Shown one piece after another: positions 1-13,994 of a stretch of DNA of 64,000 nucleotides. Below the pieces are notes generated by a model. That model made no database searches and was not told the DNA's origin. It worked only from the letters and a program-made list of their open reading frames with translations. Origin of the DNA: Mantis religiosa (lineage: Eukaryota; Arthropoda; Insecta; Mantodea; Mantidae); contig CM060953.1 of the NCBI GenBank assembly GCA_030765055.1, forward strand, positions 66,816,281 to 66,880,280, read 5' to 3'. The translations under genes were made by a program, and so were the position numbers. Positions within the stretch are counted from its first letter, which is position 1. Each line of letters begins with the position of its first letter.

Positions 1-550
1 TATCAATAGCATAACTCCAAAACGAAGATCTCGTTAAGGATATATGTGACTGATATTTTGAAATCCAGAACTAATAACGCTAGCTTTTTAAATATTTATA
101 CCACAGTGCAAATATGACACATCCCAAATTTTATCAGTTTCACTCTGATGATTGGGAATTTATGGTGAAATTTATTTTTTGTTGCATCATCAAAGAAGTT
201 CCTTGAGAGAAAGTAACTTAAATTTTGTTCTAATGTTTTAACAACAGGTTCCCAGTACATCCATTTTTTGAAATTGCACTAGGTTTCTGTGTGTCAATAA
301 CTTAAGGTCCCAGAAATTTTTAAAGCTATTAAACTGGCTTCCCCCTCAAAAAAGTTGAAATTTTTCTGTCTTGAAGTAAAGAAAGTGTGCTTAAATGCAT
401 CTCACAATAAAACCTAGGGCAATTTCTATTCACTGTGTATCTGTGAACGTGTGTAGCAAGTTTCATTAGTCTAACACTAAAACTGCGACGCAAGGAGCAT
501 CTTAAATGAAGGAAAGTGCTGAACATTTCAATAGCGAGAAAACAAGGATA
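1..550. other. AT-rich DNA, no gene recognised
   Basis: No coding region longer than about 65 codons and no recognisable motif. The sequence is AT-rich with short homopolymer runs. The last part resembles the beginning of the dispersed AT-rich unit (family H) that is clearer further right. Confidence 0.5.
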
Positions 551-559
551 AAGAATTAG

Positions 560-1040
560 AAGTCATATCTAATACTAGCATTCGCGTAACTTTCAGACTC
601 GATTAGAGCATTTAAAAATCGTGTACAGAGGCTATCAAAGCATTCTTTGGATTTAGGAATGCGTACACTATTTTATACACTAAAACTTGTAAAAGGTCAT
701 TTTTTGAACATATTCATGAAATTTCAGAACTAGGAAAAGTAGATCTTGTTAAAGCACACAGTTTATCAAAAATACATTTTTGTCGTAGAAATAGCTATTT
801 TCGAGATATTCCTTGTTATTGATTTGAATCTTCAAATACTTATACTTTCCTTAAACAGGAAGACTACGTCTTCCGAAACCAACTTTTAGATCTGATTCAT
901 TTATCCCCATTTCAACCACAAAGAAATATGCAATAAAACCATTTTTACAAATGTCTATCCTATTAACATGAACATAGCAGAGAGAAGAAAAGATTTTGTA
1001 AGAATAGTTTGCTGAAGAATAGGCACAAAAGAACATGTGA
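560..1040 (+). repeat. Dispersed AT-rich repeat, family H, diverged copy
   Basis: The block shares ordered short strings with 60530-60775 and 39200-39660: a 'gatattccttgttattgat' segment, then 'ataaaacca(t)tttacaa', then 'tattaacatgaa', then 'ttttgtaagaatagttt'. The order and spacing are kept, so these look like copies of one old, unclassified repeat. No coding capacity is visible. Boundaries are approximate. Confidence 0.45.
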
Positions 1041-1257
1041 ATGTAACATCAGGTTTTTATATCTTGTGCCACATTTTGGATCACTGTGACGAGACAGTTC
1101 TTAGTTTACATGGCAATGTAAAGAAAAGCACGTGTACGTGTGCGACATCATTGGCTGTTTAACCTTGTACCTCTCCGCGGATGAAAAATATACTTCGCAC
1201 ATCATTTTTAAAGAATTTAAATTTAATGTAAAATAAATGAACAACTTCACATTAGGT

Positions 1258-1411
1258 CCGCCTCGGTAGCGTAGATGGTAGCGTGTCTGCCTCACGATCA
1301 AGAGCTCCCGAGTTCGAATGTCGGTCAGGGTGGGTTACCTATTTAGGTTTTTTTCCGGGGGTTTCCCTTATCCTGAAAGACGAATGTCGGGTGGCTCTAA
1401 GCTCCATGGAG
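1258..1411 (+). repeat. tRNA-derived SINE, family A, 3'-truncated
   Basis: The head has a pol III A box (ggtagcgtagatgg) and a B box (gagttcgaatgtcgg), followed by the family body 'tttcccttatcctgaaagac' and 'ctctaagctccatgga'. It stops after 'ccatgga', about 75 bp before the usual family 3' end (tggaggacgtaaa). Anticodon-loop-like 'cctcacg' suggests a tRNA-Val(CAC)-type ancestor, which is an inference. Confidence 0.9.
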
Positions 1412-1727
1412 TAGGAGGAAGAGTACGTACATTTATGTCTCTCCGAGGTTGTGCATAATTATTTTGAGTGTGCATTTAAGATGCAAAAATAACTTGTGTG
1501 TAGGAAAGAAATAGTTTTGGCTTCACTCTTCGTCAGATCATTGAAGTGTAAAGATGTGTTATCTGTAGTGCCGATCTGCAAGTTCGCAGAATCTTAATCT
1601 GCAAGGATTCGGTATTGAGTATTTTATAAAAGGATATAATAATGGTTTTAGTAGAATAAATTCCAATATTTTGAAGAGAAAATTTTGTTATTGTTTTCTA
1701 AAAATTATTCTCGCTCTGATACTACGG

Positions 1728-4840
<3,113 letters not shown>

Positions 4841-5440
4841 CCTTTATGCTTGACCATGCCAAACCTTAGTATTTATATGACTGGTAGCAGAGCTTTAATG
4901 AGCCTATTTAAAGTACACCTCTTTATTAAAGTATTGGCATTCGACCAATCAGAAGTGGCCACGTTAACATTGTGATAGCGCAAGTATCGTTTATTCTCGT
5001 ATCGATCGACAACGGTACTAGCGCCAGTTTAAGGAAAAGTCAAAATATCTGACACTAGGAACAGGACATTGAACCTACACCCCCAGAAATTACGGCAAAA
5101 AGCATTCAATGTTACCAATAACTTGTGGCCACAAAAGTCAAGAAAGATCTACGAGAAATTCCATTCACAATTAATGGATTGGAGAGTATAAAAAGGTATG
5201 AATTTGTTCTCAGAAAATATATTCCTAATTTATTTCGAAGAATTGTCTCAAAATATGAGATCATCGACTTTGTGGACTCACTATTCCATTTTGAAATCAA
5301 TACTCAACATTAGGCACCAAACTGACTTATCTAACTACTCAAATAAATAACCTATATATGAAATAAAGTCAGTTCTGTTCATATTATCATTAGCATTAAT
5401 TGCTAATGGTATTCCAATAAAATCAATTTGTCCCTGTTTG

Positions 5441-5672
5441 CCCGCCTCGGTAGCGTAGATGGTAGCGTGTCTGCCTCACGTTCAAGAGGTACCAAGTTCG
5501 AATCTCGGTTAGGGTGATTTACCCGGATAAGGTTTTGCCAGGGTTTTCCCTTATCCTGGAAGACGAATGTCGGGTAGCTCTAGGCTCCATGGACCCCGGA
5601 CTCATTTGAGCATCATGTCACCAATTTCATTCATCGTCTGATATGACTTAATGTTGGAGGACGTAAATTGCA
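5441..5672 (+). repeat. tRNA-derived SINE, family A, near full length
   Basis: A box, B box, the 'ttttcccttatcctggaaga' body and the 3' end 'tggaggacgtaaa' are all present. Candidate target duplications are imperfect ('gtccctgtttg' before, 'gtccctattcg' after). Family G copy 2 lacks the SINE at the corresponding place and so shows the empty site. Confidence 0.92.
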
Positions 5673-5899
5673 CAAAAGGTCCCTATTCGTCTACACTTTC
5701 TTTTAAATTAAACTATGTCACACATTAACAGCTGTTTATAGGGAAGTAATCAATATTTCTGCGCCTGCGTGGTACCTACTACGTCTCACTTTACGTCTGT
5801 AACATATCACTCAAATCAGAAATGAATACTTTGAAATGAAAGACTTAATTTAGATACATGATCGAGCATAAACAGTCGTGTGAAACTTGACTATAATCC

Positions 5900-5921
5900 T
5901 AATTAAAACGCGTTTTAATTA
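5900..5921. repeat. 22-bp perfect palindrome at one end of family G
   Basis: The sequence reads the same on both strands, with centre acgcgt. In family G copy 2 the equivalent place (49931-49999) is a stem-loop with arms 'gactataatgg...aaaacgc' and 'gcgttttaattaccattata'. A hairpin near this end therefore appears to belong to the element. Confidence 0.7.
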
Positions 5922-6107
5922 CTATCATTACTATCATTATAGTCTCGTTGCATACTATACTATTACATGGAAGAAAATGACTATATTTAACATGAAAAAT
6001 GCCTTAAACGGTTTTGATAAAAGTAGCACATACTTCAGATATGACTAAAATTTACTTCAGAAAGCGTGTACAGTTCATTAAAGTATACTTCTTGCTAATG
6101 TAAAGGG

Positions 6108-6767
6108 ACTTTCAACAAGGGTGTCCATCTTTAACATGTGATAGTTGCCGTTGTTATTGAGTTACAACAGTCATTTTTTATGTGGTTACAGCTGTTATTG
6201 ACAAATAGCCATGGAACGTTGCAGCATTCAGCAACGCGTAGAAACTTTGAACATTTTTTATCAAAATTGATCATCTGTTCGCCAAGCCTTCCGTGTATTG
6301 CGTGTTACCGGGCTCCTATAAGGGATTATTTTTGACTTCAATTGGATGGTATGGATCTCAGAAATATCTGGTTCTAGCAAGATGGTTCCGCATGTCATTC
6401 TACTCTCGAAATAATGATATTTTGAAGGAGAAGTTCAGAGGTTTCATTATTTCCCTTGGTGGTGATGTTAATGGCCTCCCAGATCATGTGATTTAACGCC
6501 GTTGGATTACTTCTTGTGGGGTTATGTGAAATCTCGAGTGTATGCCATCAAGCCAGAATCAGTAAATGATCTTGTGAATAACATCACGCATGTAATTCGT
6601 GAAGTTGGACCTAATTTACGTTCTTCTATAATTGAAAATTGGGTCAACCGTACACGAGCAACCCGACGAAGTCGCGGCAATCGCTTAAGTGATGTTCTCT
6701 TCCACATGTAATGATATTATCTTCCATTTGTTTAAGTTCAAAGATAGAACACTCTTATTGACTCTTT
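6108..6767 (+). mobile_element. IS630/Tc1/mariner-superfamily transposon, internally deleted
   Basis: The left end (about 6111-6135, 'caacaagggtgtccatcttt') and the right end (about 6736-6764) are imperfect inverted repeats of each other. Between them lies a broken transposase, described separately. At about 660 bp the copy is roughly half the length expected for the superfamily, in line with an internal deletion derivative. Confidence 0.7.
6211..6711 (+). pseudogene. Transposase remnant (HTH start plus DDE-type C-terminus)
   Basis: The ATG at 6211 opens a segment that reads MERCSIQQRVETL and later SVRQAFRVLR, the N-terminal helix-turn-helix seen in an abundant insect transposase group. A stop and a jump follow. 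The sequence then resumes in the catalytic C-terminal half, with QDGSACH around the second acidic residue and PRSCDLTPLDYFLWGYVK around the third (about 6478-6530). The last open stretch ends at the TAA at 6709. The first catalytic Asp region is missing and at least two frame changes occur. It cannot encode an active transposase. The match to this family is clear by eye; the exact subfamily is not. Confidence 0.75.
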
Positions 6768-6769
6768 AA

Positions 6770-8600
6770 AATAGCATTGGTCGTTTCCTAAATATAACGG
6801 TTCATATTTAAATTTTTGGAGGATATAACTTTGGTAGCATGCAGAAAAATATATGAAAAATTCTCTTTCTCTGCAACAAAAACTGACTTGCACCAATAGA
6901 CCTAATGTAATGCATCTACGTATATGATGTTAAACAACCTAAATACATGCTTTACTTAATTAATTATTCTTGCACAACCTGTTGTACAGGCTATTGATAA
7001 AACACAGCTTTCTTAATTAAAAAAAGCGAAGTAAACAACTGTGTTTTGTTTTCGCGTTCTACATACAACCATCACTACTGCTTCATTTTAAATCATTTAT
7101 AAATAAACATTTATCCTGAACAACGTAATGCAGACAGAAGAATCACTTTTGTAATGAACACTATAACGGCTGCAGGCAACGGATACCTGTGTATTTATAG
7201 CCTGGCGAATTTAAGATTCAATGCTTTCTCTACCCTGGCTTCATAGGATCTAGTCATTAACAAGAGGTGCGAGTGACCTAGTAGCGACTCGTACCTGAAG
7301 AGACCTTTGTTGTTAAGCTACAGATGTATTTTTTAGACGTGGCGCATGACTTTGCTCGGATGTGCGCGAGTGACGTCATGCGAATCAATGGTAGGGTTAA
7401 GATATCTGCTTTCACCAGCAGATGATAAAGCTAAATCTAGTGGATTAGATGACAGGTGAGTAACGTGGCACCGCTTTTTCTTCCAAATAAACAAGTTGAC
7501 CCGACCAATAACTACTGTGCAAAATTACGTCATACGTCACGTCCAAAAATACCTCGATAGCTACATTGGTGAATCGTAAAAGTGGTGCAGGTTAATTAGC
7601 CGATAGGTTTTTGTGTTTTAAATGTACTTCAGTATATAATGCTTAAGTCAATAATATTTTACAATAAACTATCGGAGATAAATATACCAATAAACATAAA
7701 ATAATTCACAAAGATAAGAAATTTGAAAATGTCTAATAAAAACCAGACATCAACAGGAGAAACATTATTTTCAGTTAAATGTGCGATTTCATTGTTAATC
7801 TCTTTACCATTTACTTAATGCTCATAGGTATTATAATGCAAAGTTTCACTCAAGCATTCGAGTCGAGACAGATATAACGCGCTCTGAAGGCAAAAAAACA
7901 TTAGAAAATTCTCTGCTGTGCGCATCGAAACTTCCGCCGGCACGTAAATCCTTCAAATAGCAACTAGGATGAAAGGTAAATGAAATAGAAGGTACGAAAT
8001 TCGGAGGATTTAATTATCCTTCCCAGCATTCGGGGAACCCCCCCCCCCGAAGAATATCCCTTATCCAACACAATGGATGATTCCCCCCCCCCCCCCCAAA
8101 AAAATGTCTCCAATAAGGTTTGACATATTTGCCTAATGAATTAATTTTAACTATTTCTGTAAAAAGCAAAGGGAATACTCTTCATTTTCATTCAATTTTA
8201 CATATCCTAAAAATAATATAGAAAAGTTTAAATAACAAAGAATTTAAATGAGCTCTGCACTTTACGAGTTTCGTGCTTCAACATATAAAACAATGTTATT
8301 AATTTCAGATTAAATCGAATCGCACGATAGTAAATTTCAGTGTAAATGAATAATTCTTTTATTAAAAATATATAATCAACCTATTAATATAATTACAATC
8401 TTAATTGCATCTTATTTATTTTTAACTTTAATTGCACATTTTTAATGAATGCTTATGACATATTTTTATATTTCCCAGAATGAAATGTGATGAGACATTT
8501 AGAATCTTTTAAAATATACCTATCTTCCTTATCTCGTCTTTTAATTCAACTGATTTTCGAAGTATACATTGTTTTATTTACTCATTGTACGCACAACGTT
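6770..8600. other. AT-rich DNA, no gene recognised
   Basis: No open frame above about 60 codons and no recognisable repeat. The stretch 7320-7400 is richer in GC, with cAMP-response-like 'gtgacgtcatgcg', but it has no further promoter context. Cytosine runs at 8040-8048 and 8083-8097 are followed by A runs. Confidence 0.4.
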
Positions 8601-8608
8601 TTTAATAT

Positions 8609-8827
8609 ACGTCCTCCAACGTTAATTCATATCGGATGACGAACGAAATTGGTGAAATGCTCAAATGAACCGAGGGTCCATAGAGCCTGGAGTTGCCCGA
8701 CATTGATCTTTCAGGATAAGGGAAAAACGCCGGAAAACCTTTTCCAGATAACTCACTCTGACTGAGGTTCCAACTCGGGACGTTTGAACGTGAGGCAGAA
8801 ACGCTGCCATCGTACCGAAGCGGGCGT
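8609..8827 (-). repeat. tRNA-derived SINE, family A, minus strand
   Basis: On the minus strand it runs from a diverged A-box head at about 8827 to the 3' end 'tggaggacgta' at 8609. The B box is mutated (cgagttggaacc). About 219 bp remain, close to full length. Confidence 0.9.
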
Positions 8828-8829
8828 AC

Positions 8830-9856
8830 ATGCAGCGGCACATAGCTCTTAACTTGTAATTTTCTCTAGACAACATTCACATAATTACCTTACAGTGTAA
8901 GAGGTATATGAGAATTTGTAATAGATAGAAATAACAGCCCGAGACTGCAGATCTGCATCGCTAATTCGATATCATTTCTAACAATCACGATAACAAAACG
9001 TGGGTTGGAAAACTAACTTTTTTATATAATGGAATAAGGTATATGAGACCTTGAAATGGGTAGAGAAAATCATGTGGGTGTTCCACATTACACTTTTATC
9101 ATTGGAACAAAAGAAGATCAACATAAATTGTTAAGTGAATAAAAATTGATTTACGAAGTTAGCTGTGGTCGTGCTTCATTGTTTGCAAAAAACCAATAAT
9201 TTACATAAAGTGTAGAGAATGTACTACGATAAATAGAAGCGGGCGCTTACAATGAGCCTCTACGGTGGCGTTCTTGAGAAAAAGCAACCGATGGAATACT
9301 ACACCGTATCCCCTACACCCTGAAACTGGCCTTATCAGCCAAAACTACCGACAGGAGATATAAAACAATATAAATTAGATATACATGATTACAATAATAA
9401 TAATCAATAAATAACATAAATACAATGATAGTGCAAGGAAGATCAACAGAGTGTACAGGAAAATTTATTTTTCGAAACTCTATGTAGACCTGCATTCGGA
9501 AAACCAACCCTGCATTCTTTTGTTTAATACTGCCCGAGGCTATGAATGGCGACGCTTTGGTGGGGTCCACTTCCGCTCAAAATCCTTAGAAACGGAAAAT
9601 AGACGTGATCTTCACAATCAAAATACAGATTTGGACAGACGCTTAGAGTGCGTGCCTGAGCATAAATGATGAGTATGATGAACGAACCACCCACGCGTCG
9701 CGGTGCAGTAGCGCGCGAGTAACAAAAAATTTAGAGTGAGAGTTGTATATAACCTATCAGAGGGAAATTACTAGTCACATGATCTTAGCAAAGTTCCAAA
9801 ATTAAAAGGGGGGAAATAGTAAGATGGCTGAAGTAGGCCGTTTTCGTGAAGAGACA
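8830..9856. other. No recognisable gene; small CpG-containing segment
   Basis: Mostly AT-rich. From about 9530 to 9730 the composition shifts, with more CpG ('cacccacgcgtcgcggtgca', 'agcgcgcgag'), running into the minisatellite. A 72-codon open stretch there (9451-9669) has no recognisable motif. Confidence 0.35.
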
Positions 9857-10004
9857 CTCGTTGGCAGAACGGCACGCGTGATGTATAACACTCGTTGGCA
9901 GAACGGCACGCATGATAGACGTATGACACCGATTGGCAGAACGGCACGCGTGATAGACGTATAACTCTCGTTGGCAGAGTGGCACATGTGATGGACATAC
10001 AACA
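9857..10004. repeat. 38-bp minisatellite, four units
   Basis: Units start at 9857 (34 bp, short form), 9891, 9929 and 9967. They share 'gttggcagaacggcacgcgt' and 'gatagacgtat'. The last unit has more changes and is followed by a degraded partial unit. The open frames with repeated CRSAN/RAVLP motifs on the minus strand are products of this repeat, not of a gene. Confidence 0.92.
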
Positions 10005-10014
10005 CTTGTGGACT

Positions 10015-11010
10015 TAAAGGCAGAGTGATATAAGTGTCGCGTACATAAGGACAGGTACGACATAAGACAACAAGACGCGAGACTACACGGCAAACTGCAT
10101 ACTACAGGCATACTACAGATGACGCATACCGGTGGCGAGCATCCAGGAGCTAAAGGATACAAGACAAGGTGTTTCTTTTCACTCCGCTATAGTCAGGACC
10201 TACGTTACCCACTCCTGGAATCACTGATAAGAGACTCATGCCGAGCTGCACTGAATAAAACACCTTTTCCTACAAGTACCCTCAGTTCTTTATCCCACAC
10301 CGCCATCCAGTTACTTATGAGGTGTTGAGTGAATGAGGGACCACTCAATCAGGTTCAAACGGGCAGAACCGCCTCAACCCACAACCCCTTCTTGCAAAGA
10401 CTCGCTTTAAAGTTTGTCCCAGCTCAGGAGTGATATAACGAATACTTAGATTCTAACTTATGTTTTCACAAAAACATTTTAATACCAATTAAAACCTTTA
10501 TGACCTTTTGCCCCTCGACTTTCAGCCTAAGCAGATCATATGTACTTAAGCCTACCTTGTGGTAATCATTGATATCCAGATAAAAAGATGAATGACCAAT
10601 CTAACTTCTTCCGTGGTACTGACTGTTGGAATTAAAACAAAATTTACTTATAAACCCATACGTCACAGGAAACAGTATTTCCTCATGCCACCGACGATAA
10701 GGATTGATGACTTCATGCCATTACTCCTTATCAACTTCGTCTTCAACGTTGAGGTGTTAGATAAAAACTGTATTGACATAAATCATCCTGCTTAACTACA
10801 TGGGCTATTCTTCCGCAATATGATTAATGCATACGATTTAGGGAGAAATTGACAAAGAAATGTGAGAAAAAATTTCGAAAAGAAATATGAATTCTAAAGC
10901 TTAGGAAAATATAGTTCTCCTGCTTCTCAGTTAGCGCATTAGTCACCTAAAATGGCTAGGCGCATCGTATACGAGAAGTAGGTTTCTTCGAAATCAATTT
11001 TTTCCCCGTA
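10015..11010. other. No gene recognised
   Basis: The first 400 bp have balanced composition, without an open frame longer than about 70 codons. The rest is AT-rich. Nothing recognisable up to the mariner end at 11012. Confidence 0.35.
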
Positions 11011-11011
11011 C

Positions 11012-12281
11012 TACGAGGATTATGCCGAAAGTTTATAGCGGAGATTCGGAAATACATTTTATTCATTAACTATTATAACTTTTCAAAATACTTTCCGTGA
11101 GAACTGATAAACTTTTCCATCCTTTGAAACCACCTAGAAAATGTCTCAGTCCAAGCATCTTTAGAGATGTCACTTAGAGCACTGTTGTACGCTGCAATAG
11201 CCTCTTCATCGGATGAAAAAAAAAAAAAAAACACTGCCAATGTAGTTTTTCCTTTGTCTTTGGGAACAGGAAAAAGTCACATGGGGCCAGGTCTGGTGAA
11301 TAGGGTGGGTGAGGTAAGACTCGCACTTTCTCCTACTCCAGGAAGTCCATGGTTTTGGCAGCCATGTGTGCTGAGGCATTGTCGTGATGCAGATGCCCAC
11401 TCTTCATCCTGAGATGCTTTGATCTCCATGTTGCAAAGACTTTCGGCAGACATTCAGTCACATACCACTCTGCAGTGACTTGTGTGGTGTGCGTCCAAGG
11501 TCACAGAGGTGAGATGACCCATCTTGGTGAAGAAAGTGGCCACCATCATCTTTCCAGATCTCCTAGTTCTCCGAGTTTTTGTGGGTGGTCGTGACCTGGA
11601 AAGCAACATACTGATGACTGCCTCTTGGTTTCGGGGTTTTAATGGTACACCCAAGTTTCATCATCTGTGACGATATTGTAAGTGTCTTTGGACCGTCCTT
11701 GGTCAAATTTCACAGGTATAAATTTATACCAATCCACTCTTGCGTTCTTTTGGGCTTCTGTCAGGGAATGTGCCACCCAACGCCCACATCTCTTGGTTAG
11801 GCCTAAATAATCAAGAACAATGATCTGTATTGCAGTCGACCCAATGTTTAGGGTCCTTTCAATATCGCAAAATGTGAGATGAGGATCCTCTTGGATCATT
11901 TTCCTCACAGCATCAAAATTGTCTTGGGTCACTGCTGTTACTGGGAGACCAGGACAAGGTTCAACTTCAAGAGACTCCCTGCCCCTTGACACACACTCAC
12001 CAGAAACACATACTAGTGAAGAGTGGCATTCTCCTGCATCTAACTTCTTTTTGTAGTCATAATAAATCATTGTTCGGAAATCACGGCGCCACAGATCCAT
12101 CTTGCACTGTGTCTGACTCACCACTAACTGCATCTTCACTCACTGTCAACGAATGACCCTGTGGTGGGGGGACCGCCACATGCATGCTCCAGTCAAAAAA
12201 ACTCTTTCAAACTACAATAATGTCATGGTTGTAAAATTTTCGGTCTTAGCGCTGCTAAAAACCTTTGGCATGGCCCTCGTA
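11012..12281 (-). mobile_element. Mariner-like transposon with both ends (copy M1)
   Basis: The left end after TA (11012-11013) reads 'cgaggattatgccgaaagtt'. The right end before TA (12280-12281) reads, on the opposite strand, 'cgagggccatgccaaaggtt'. The two are inverted repeats over about 30 bp and are flanked by TA dinucleotides, as mariner target duplications are. At about 1.27 kb the length is normal for mariner. The transposase lies on the minus strand and is broken. Confidence 0.92.
11060..12139 (-). pseudogene. Mariner transposase pseudogene (M1)
   Basis: The start is the ATG at 12139. The N-terminal part is open for 166 codons (12139-11639) and carries FRTMIYYDYKK, VTAVTQDNFDAVRKMI, GSTAIQII and the first catalytic Asp in TDDETWVYH. 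About 18 residues between the first HTH and the 'RGRESLEVEPCPG' segment look deleted compared with the family. Downstream the frame is broken by stops and shifts. The second catalytic Asp (HHDNASAH, near 11380) and the third (PYSPDLAPCDFFLFP, near 11270) are still readable, 34 residues apart, which is the mariner DD34D signature. A poly(A) run at 11218-11231 adds another shift. Such an element would have moved by cut and paste in the nucleus; this copy is inactive. Confidence 0.9.
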
Positions 12282-13920
12282 AAAGCTCTCCGCACTTCAC
12301 AACTTTTAATTTTTCTACTATGCGTTTACAGCAAAGTATACATTTCACGAAACATATTTCGAGATTTGCTGAACAGAAAAGGCATTTTTATAAAAAGATG
12401 CTATTGTATGTGGAGGAACTTAAAACAGCATAATTCAAAGGCAAATATTTTCAAGAAACCCCCCCATTTCAAACTAGTGTTAAATGAGCTACGAGTATTT
12501 TCCAAAATTTTTTACTTTCTCAAAAATAGGTATAAAGATGTTTAAAATATCAAATTTTTACGTTATGTTCATAACAAATGAAATATGTTTTGAACTTTAT
12601 GCTAGTAGTATATGAAATCTTGTTTATTCTGAATAGCTTTTTATACTTTATTCTTTCAAATTGTGTTACAGCCCGTGTTTCACCTTCAGGTATATCAAGG
12701 GGGATTTAAAGAAATATATGTTATTGAGGCTTGATGGAGCGGAGGACGTTCTTGAGGAAGCAGCTTTTGTGTTAATGTGGAGCTTCAGCAACAGCAACAG
12801 AGGAGCTGACTTGAGTACAGCTGGTCTTCTTTTGCGAGCTGCAGGTACTCACGTCAACACCCCTGCCAATTAGTGAACCCTAATACATGTAAACTATTTT
12901 ACTAAAGAGAGATATTGATCTAGTAAAGTGCACAATTTGTTACTTTTTTATAGAGATGACAATTTTCTTTATTATTTAAATTTTCACATACTTTATACTT
13001 CTCTGAACTGCAAATCAGTATTCTTTTTCTTTCTTTCATTTTCGATTTTATACAGAACGAACAGAATTTCAAAGCGTTACATACTGACTAACTTTGAAAA
13101 TATTTGTTTTACTTTATTCTTATGTCTTCAATGAAATGTGTAAATGAATAATGAAAGGTTTACCCGTACTAACAAGAAGTAGACATAGAATGTAACGCAT
13201 CAGATATTATTTATTCTTTGTTTCAAAGTTTATGTACTGCTTCTCAAAAAATACTATATTTTGTTTTTAAATAACCCTCCAAATTTGAGGGGGGAAAAGC
13301 AGCTTTAGAAAAATCAAACATTTTGGAGAGTAAAAATGAAATAGTGTTTCTACGATAAACTAAGGGATAATATTAAACATCTAAGTTTTGTAATTAGATA
13401 ATTACAAAAATACATTGCAACTTTTATATATTTTTGTAAACTCATGTATTTTAAATCCGGAATTGTTGATGTGAATATTTTTAAAAGTTGGAACAATGAA
13501 TTTGCATAATAAAAATAGTATTAAGAAAGTATGGCAATGAAATTTTTAAATATGGCAAAACCGTGTTTGTAATAACTGTCATAAAATATATGAACATCTT
13601 ACATTCTATGGAATTTCCAGATTTTACAGATGTATTTGCTCTCCATATCGTAAGCGATTATTTTTTTGTTCCTTTACTTGCATTTCTGATAACATATTCA
13701 CTTCATTTTTAGGAAAGATGCCATTAAGTGACGATTGCCATACCATGTTGATTTATACATTAAATTTCACCATCATCCAAAATATAGTACATTATGGGGA
13801 TAACTTGCACATTAGCAAAGGGGAAGACCAATACCGAGGGAAGAACGCACTGACTTTAATGACAAGTGATTTTATTTAGGTCAGAAGTTAACTGTAGCAC
13901 AGAATTGCAAGTAGATCATA
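12282..13920. other. AT-rich DNA with one exon-like segment
   Basis: Apart from the candidate exon at 12672-12844, the stretch is strongly AT-rich, with many stops in all frames and no recognisable repeat. Confidence 0.4.
12672..12844 (+). other. Candidate internal exon, unknown protein
   Basis: A 173-bp segment lies between a good 3' splice-site sequence (a T-rich tract from about 12639, then 'ttgtgttacag') and a 5' splice-site-like 'gctgcag|gtactc'. One frame is open through the whole segment and beyond (12661-12873). It would encode a piece with CFTFRYIKGDLKKYMLLR, then EDVLEEAAFVLMWSFS, then STAGLLLRAAG. Composition is more balanced than in the surrounding AT-rich DNA. I do not recognise the protein. 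No neighbouring exons were found, so this may be a chance frame or a fragment of a lost gene. Confidence 0.22.
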
Positions 13921-13994
13921 GCCAGGCATGTGTGCTTCTAACCCTTAAGAGGATGGGATGAAGGAGTCGGACGACTAGGTACGCTAGCAAGGAC

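Larger units (their letters stand above)
4849..5966 (+). repeat. Family G repeat, copy 1, with a family A SINE inside
   Basis: The stretch is homologous, in inverted orientation, to 49899-50995. Matching blocks include 'gactggtagcag', 'tcagaagtggccacgt', 'atcgacaacg(g/a)tact', 'agtcagttctgttcat', 'aacagctgttta' and 'tagtctcgttgcata'. The net length is about 880 bp without the SINE at 5441-5672. The ends are alike in both copies, but the interior at about 5050-5330 does not resemble the interior of copy 2. That interior contains a 62-codon open stretch (5125-5313) of unknown meaning. No terminal inverted repeats were seen. The class is unknown. Confidence 0.7.

Noticed and set aside
1258..1330. 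tRNA gene
   Set aside because: The tRNA-like part belongs to SINE family A, has no proper acceptor stem, and recurs about ten times in the window with the same non-tRNA body.
8040..8100. Cytosine runs as a functional structure
   Set aside because: Short C runs next to A runs are common sequencing or polishing trouble spots. Nothing else supports a function.
9771..10162. 125-codon minus-strand frame with repeated CRSAN motifs, resembling a repeat protein
   Set aside because: The period equals the 38-bp minisatellite. All three minus-strand frames give similar repeated words, which is not expected for a gene.
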